From Paracoccaceae bacterium (lineage in GTDB: Bacteria > Pseudomonadota > Alphaproteobacteria > Rhodobacterales > Rhodobacteraceae): a stretch of 64,000 bases of DNA. Below, piece after piece: positions 62,747 through 64,000 of the stretch. The position numbers and the translations under genes were made by a program. The notes beneath the pieces were generated by a model that searched no databases, was not told the DNA's origin, and saw nothing but the letters and a program-made list of their open reading frames with translations. Every line of letters starts with the position of its first letter. The stretch's first letter is position 1. Location: NCBI GenBank assembly GCA_024226455.1, contig JAAELR010000038.1, positions 1-64,000 on the forward strand, given 5' to 3'.

Positions 62747-64000
62747 TCAAATCCCGTGATCGGCGCGGATCATGTCGGCGGCTTTCTCGGCGATCATCAT
62801 CGTCGGCGCGTTGGTGTTGGACGAGTTGACGAAGGGCATCACCGAACTGTCGCAGACGCGCAGCCCCTCGATGCCCTTCAGTCGCAACTGCGGGTCAACC
62901 ACCGCTCGCGGGTCTTCTGCCGCGCCCATCCGGCAGGTGCCGACCGGGTGATAGTCGGTCTTGGCGTGGCGATAGGCATAGTCCTTGATGTCATCGTCGC
63001 TCATCGCCGCCGCCCCCGGATGCGCCTCTGCCTTCATCCAGTCCCTGAACACAGGCTGCGCCATGATCCGCCGGGCCAGCCGGAAGCCTTGCAGCGACAT
63101 CCCCACATCATGCGGATCGCCCCAGTAATTCGGGTCAATAAACACCTTGGCGCGCGGGTCATTGGATTTCAGCCGCACCTGCCCGCGCGACCTGGGCCGC
63201 AGATAGGCTGAGTTCAGCGTCACCCCGTTCTTCACCGGGCTCAGCCCGTGTTCCAGACCCGAGCCGGGCAGAAAGTGGAACTGGATATCGGGCGCCGGGG
63301 CCGCGTCGCTTTTGTCGGCATACCAGAACCCGCCGCCGTCGCAGATGTTGGAGGCCACGATGCCGGTGCCGAAGGCCAGGTATTGCAAGCCGGCCACCGC
63401 CGACATGTACCAGGGTTTGTAGCGGTCGAAACTGTGCGGGCCAGCGCATTCGGTGACCACGAAAACATCCATGTGATCTTGCAGGTTCTCGCCCACCGCC
63501 GGCGCGTCCATCACCAGATCGACACCGACCTCGGCCAGATGCTGCGCCGGGCCGATGCCGGAATGCAGCAGCACCCGCGGGCTGCCGATGGCGCCGGCGG
63601 TCAGCAAAACCTCGCGCCCCGCCTCGATGCGCTGCCCACCGACCCAGACCGCCACGGCGCGTCCCCCGGCGATCTCTATGCGTTGCACATGCGCCTTACA
63701 GCGCATCGTCAGCAGCTCGTTGCCAATGACGGGCCGCAGGTAACAGACCGAGGCTGAACTGCGCCGCCCGTCGCGGTTGGTGACCTGGTAATAACCCAGG
63801 CCCGCCTGCTCGGCGCCGTTGAAATCGGGGTTGAAGCGCATGCCTGCCTGCTGCGCGGCGCGGGCAAACACGGTTGTCAGCTTGTGCGGCACCACGTCAG
63901 AAACCCGCAATGGGCCGCCCTGCCCGTGCCAGGCGTCGGCATAGCGGTTGTTGTCTTCGCAGCGGATGAAATAGGGCAGCACCTCGTCATAGCCCCAGCC
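62747..64000 (-). CDS. GMC-family oxidoreductase, choline dehydrogenase-like (5' end outside window)
   Basis: The C-terminal 417 residues of a flavin GMC oxidoreductase. The frame stays open to the right edge (GWGYDEVLPYF at the edge). Seen are LTAGAIGSPRVLLHSGIGP (second GMC signature), the catalytic histidine region DYHPVGTCRMG and the NTNAPT segment. The FAD-binding N-terminus lies beyond the window. Substrate would be an alcohol such as choline or a polyol. Confidence 0.9.
   Translation of the reverse strand, partial: GWGYDEVLPYFIRCEDNNRYADAWHGQGGPLRVSDVVPHKLTTVFARAAQQAGMRFNPDFNGAEQAGLGYYQVTNRDGRRSSASVCYLRPVIGNELLTMRCKAHVQRIEIAGGRAVAVWVGGQRIEAGREVLLTAGAIGSPRVLLHSGIGPAQHLAEVGVDLVMDAPAVGENLQDHMDVFVVTECAGPHSFDRYKPWYMSAVAGLQYLAFGTGIVASNICDGGGFWYADKSDAAPAPDIQFHFLPGSGLEHGLSPVKNGVTLNSAYLRPRSRGQVRLKSNDPRAKVFIDPNYWGDPHDVGMSLQGFRLARRIMAQPVFRDWMKAEAHPGAAAMSDDDIKDYAYRHAKTDYHPVGTCRMGAAEDPRAVVDPQLRLKGIEGLRVCDSSVMPFVNSSNTNAPTMMIAEKAADMIRADHGI

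Noticed and set aside
1-64000. CRISPR arrays, tRNA or rRNA genes
   Set aside because: No spaced direct repeats of CRISPR type and no tRNA- or rRNA-like stretches were noticed by eye; a dedicated scan was not possible.

Overview
The window is high-GC DNA from an alphaproteobacterium, most likely a member of the Rhodobacterales (Roseobacter group). Pointers are the divergent putA/Lrp-type regulator pair, 5-aminolevulinate synthase (C4 route to heme), a LuxI/LuxR pair, the gamma-glutamyl amine gene set and 14-bp FNR/NnrR-type boxes. Assignment comes from gene content and remembered family signatures, not from a database search.

Layout. (1) 0-3.4 kb: two transposase remnants, a luxR-luxI quorum-sensing pair, a divergent LuxR-like protein with no DNA-binding domain, and a TerB-like gene. 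(2) 3.4-11.1 kb: a polar amino acid/amine ABC transporter followed by a PuuD/PuuA/PuuB-like gamma-glutamyl amine catabolic set, with an unusual membrane-anchored LAS-type metallopeptidase candidate inside it. (3) 11.3-18.2 kb: a DegT-type aminotransferase, a LysR regulator, a GFA-family protein, putA and its Lrp-family regulator. (4) 18.4-53.0 kb: a denitrification island. It holds nirS; a NapC/NirT-type multiheme protein fused to a second heme-binding module; a cupredoxin; nirE-C-F-DL-G-H-J-N plus a CbiX-type chelatase for heme d1; a divergent hemA; norCBQDEF; an NnrR/Dnr-type regulator; a tightly overlapping four-gene operon ending in UbiE-like and MenA-like enzymes; a clade II (Sec-exported) nosZ with two diheme cytochromes and nosB, D, G, H, F, L, Y; and copper-delivery genes (PCuAC, Sco1, TlpA). 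(5) 53.1-64 kb: a BASS-family transporter, IS remnants marking the island edge, bioY, an SDR, a phosphonate-monoester-hydrolase-like sulfatase, a 1068-aa self-sufficient reductive dehalogenase fused to a ferredoxin reductase, a D-lyxose isomerase-like cupin, a small secreted protein and a partial GMC oxidoreductase.

How it works together. Eight 14-bp dyads matching TTGAY-N4-RTCAA or close variants lie before nirS, nirE, hemA, norC (two), nnrR/the MenA operon, nosZ/PCuAC and sco/BASS. The island therefore looks like one low-oxygen/NO regulon: nitrite to NO (NirS), NO to N2O (NorCB), N2O to N2 (NosZ), with cofactor supply (heme, heme d1, copper) coded alongside. No nitrate reductase, nirI or nosR is in the window; electrons for NosZ would come by the NosB/G/H/cytochrome c route of clade II systems.

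Best candidates for something new: the NnrR-box-controlled operon of two small membrane proteins with UbiE and MenA homologues (a naphthoquinone-type pathway step in a lineage that normally uses ubiquinone); the NapC/NirT-EB_dh-like fusion; the clade II nos cluster with an extended NosZ; the HTH-less LuxR partner; the reductive dehalogenase fusion; a permease whose only reasonable start is AUC; and a two-copy intergenic element with a conserved GCAA-loop hairpin.
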